Of a stretch of 7,278 nt of DNA, positions 6,392 through 7,278 are shown in pieces. Under the pieces are notes generated by a model that had not been told where the DNA came from, made no database searches, and saw nothing but the letters and a program-made list of their open reading frames with translations. The translations under genes were made by a program, and so were the position numbers. The stretch's first letter is position 1, and the number at the start of each line of letters is the position of its first letter. Origin of the DNA: Endomicrobium sp. (lineage in GTDB: Bacteria; Elusimicrobiota; Endomicrobiia; Endomicrobiales; Endomicrobiaceae); contig JAISDY010000070.1 in NCBI GenBank assembly GCA_031264425.1, positions 1-7,278 of the forward strand, read 5' to 3'.

Positions 6392-7278
6392 ATGAACCTA
6401 AAGTCAAAAATTTCAGAATATTTTAAAACATATTGGAAAAATAAATTGCTTTTAAAGAGCATAGCTATTGTTGTAACCGTATGCTTTTTAATAAATATAT
6501 CCAATCTGCCGGCTTTTGCAAAAGATAAAGACGACGAGCTACTTAAAAAAAGAATAAAAACACAAGAAACAAATTCTGGGGTTCTGTATCAAGGGGATCA
6601 AACATATGGTTCCGTGTCATATCTGCAGTTTTTACAGGATAACACTAAAGTTGATGATAACGATGTTATATCAGTTAAAGATAAAAACGGCAGGTTTGAA
6701 GCTAAAGGATACTGGGACCCGCAAACTCAACAAGCCATGACAGTAGGTGGAGACGGGAAGTACACATATAATGAGACTTACACAAGAGTAATAAAAAAGA
6801 TTAAGGGCATAAAAGACGAAACAGCGCAAGAACATGCCTCAACGCAATCCCCTCAGGAAGTCGCACAAGCAAATACACAAACAGACGCGGTAGAAGCGGC
6901 TAAATCTGAAGTTAGAAATGAACAACAAAAAGACGAAGTCGTAAAAACCGAACAACAGATCTCTCCAACTGAAAGCGATATAAAGAAAATAGAACAAGCG
7001 GACCGCCAGAGTGAAGAAAAAATCACGCAGAAGACCGCTGTTGAGTCTGCCAATACCGTTGTTTCCGATAAGGATAAAGTGACAACTCCAAATAAACCCG
7101 AAAGCGATAATATTATAGATAATAAGCCTGATGTTAAAACTGCGCAAGACATTGGCACCCAAGATGAAAAATATAATGAAGTTCTTAATAATTTAATGCG
7201 GGAAACGGGGCTAAGTAAGGAAGAAATAGAAATAGAATTTGCAAAACTTACTGATGAACAGAGAGAAAATGTAATAAG
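6392..7278 (+). CDS. Exported protein with a long low-complexity linker (3' end outside the window)
   Basis: The frame opens at ATG 6392 and stays open for 295 codons to the right edge, so the gene is partial. Residues 1-43 make a long signal peptide: a basic n-region (NLKSKISEYF, then KNKLLLK), a hydrophobic core SIAIVVTVCFLIN, and LPAFA before Lys44, a textbook signal peptidase I site. Residues 44-142 are mixed polar with aromatic residues (SVSYLQFL, RFEAKGYWDPQ, GDGKYTYNETYTR) and may be a small beta-rich module. Residues 143-257 are rich in Glu, Gln, Lys, Thr, Asp and Ala, low in hydrophobics and free of cysteine, typical of a disordered linker or stalk. From 258 a helical, charged segment begins (NEVLNNLMRETGLSKEEIE). 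I recognise no family. By style it may be the front of a larger surface or periplasmic protein. The gene stands alone after a strong terminator. Coding confidence is high from length, signal peptide and ribosome binding site. Confidence 0.85.
   Translation, partial: MNLKSKISEYFKTYWKNKLLLKSIAIVVTVCFLINISNLPAFAKDKDDELLKKRIKTQETNSGVLYQGDQTYGSVSYLQFLQDNTKVDDNDVISVKDKNGRFEAKGYWDPQTQQAMTVGGDGKYTYNETYTRVIKKIKGIKDETAQEHASTQSPQEVAQANTQTDAVEAAKSEVRNEQQKDEVVKTEQQISPTESDIKKIEQADRQSEEKITQKTAVESANTVVSDKDKVTTPNKPESDNIIDNKPDVKTAQDIGTQDEKYNEVLNNLMRETGLSKEEIEIEFAKLTDEQRENVI

Noticed and set aside
6839..7162. Two overlapping reverse-strand frames of just over 100 codons, with hydrophobic and Ser/Cys-rich products
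   Set aside because: They are antisense to the Glu/Gln/Lys-rich linker of the right-edge gene; that composition removes stop codons on the other strand and makes hydrophobic shadows.

Overview
The window looks like chromosomal DNA of an AT-rich Gram-negative (two-membrane) bacterium. The strongest evidence is a TolC-type outer-membrane channel gene followed by a full-length RND (AcrB/HAE1-type) pump gene. AT-rich composition, a decaying signalling gene next to intact genes, and an orphan secreted protein would suit a host-associated lineage under genome reduction, for example Endomicrobia/Elusimicrobiota. That placement is a guess from style, not from a marker gene.

Layout, left to right. 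All genes are on the + strand. Positions 2-516 hold the 3' end of a hybrid histidine kinase. The end of its ATPase domain is still readable, but the attached receiver domain is broken by three frameshifts and a nonsense codon. Positions 517-697 are an AT-rich control region with a perfect 8-bp inverted repeat and weak promoter-like elements. Positions 698-2140 encode the TolC-like channel, and 2172-5531 the RND transporter, 31 bases downstream and almost certainly in the same operon. No periplasmic adaptor (AcrA/MFP) gene is present in the window. Positions 5532-5712 are a T-rich spacer with a weak hairpin. Positions 5713-6315 encode an unrecognised, cysteine-containing protein of 200 residues with a signal-like N-terminus, started by GTG. 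Its stop codon lies in the loop of a strong intrinsic terminator (6304-6339). From 6392 to the right edge an exported protein is open for at least 295 codons. It has a clear signal peptide, a small compact-looking region and a long low-complexity linker, and it runs out of the window.

Together, the channel and the pump would form the outer- and inner-membrane parts of a tripartite export machine, with the adaptor supplied from elsewhere. The dead sensor gene upstream may once have been a neighbouring signalling gene, but nothing in the sequence links it to the pump. I see no RNA genes, CRISPR array or insertion sequence. The least understood parts are the two exported proteins at the right-hand end.
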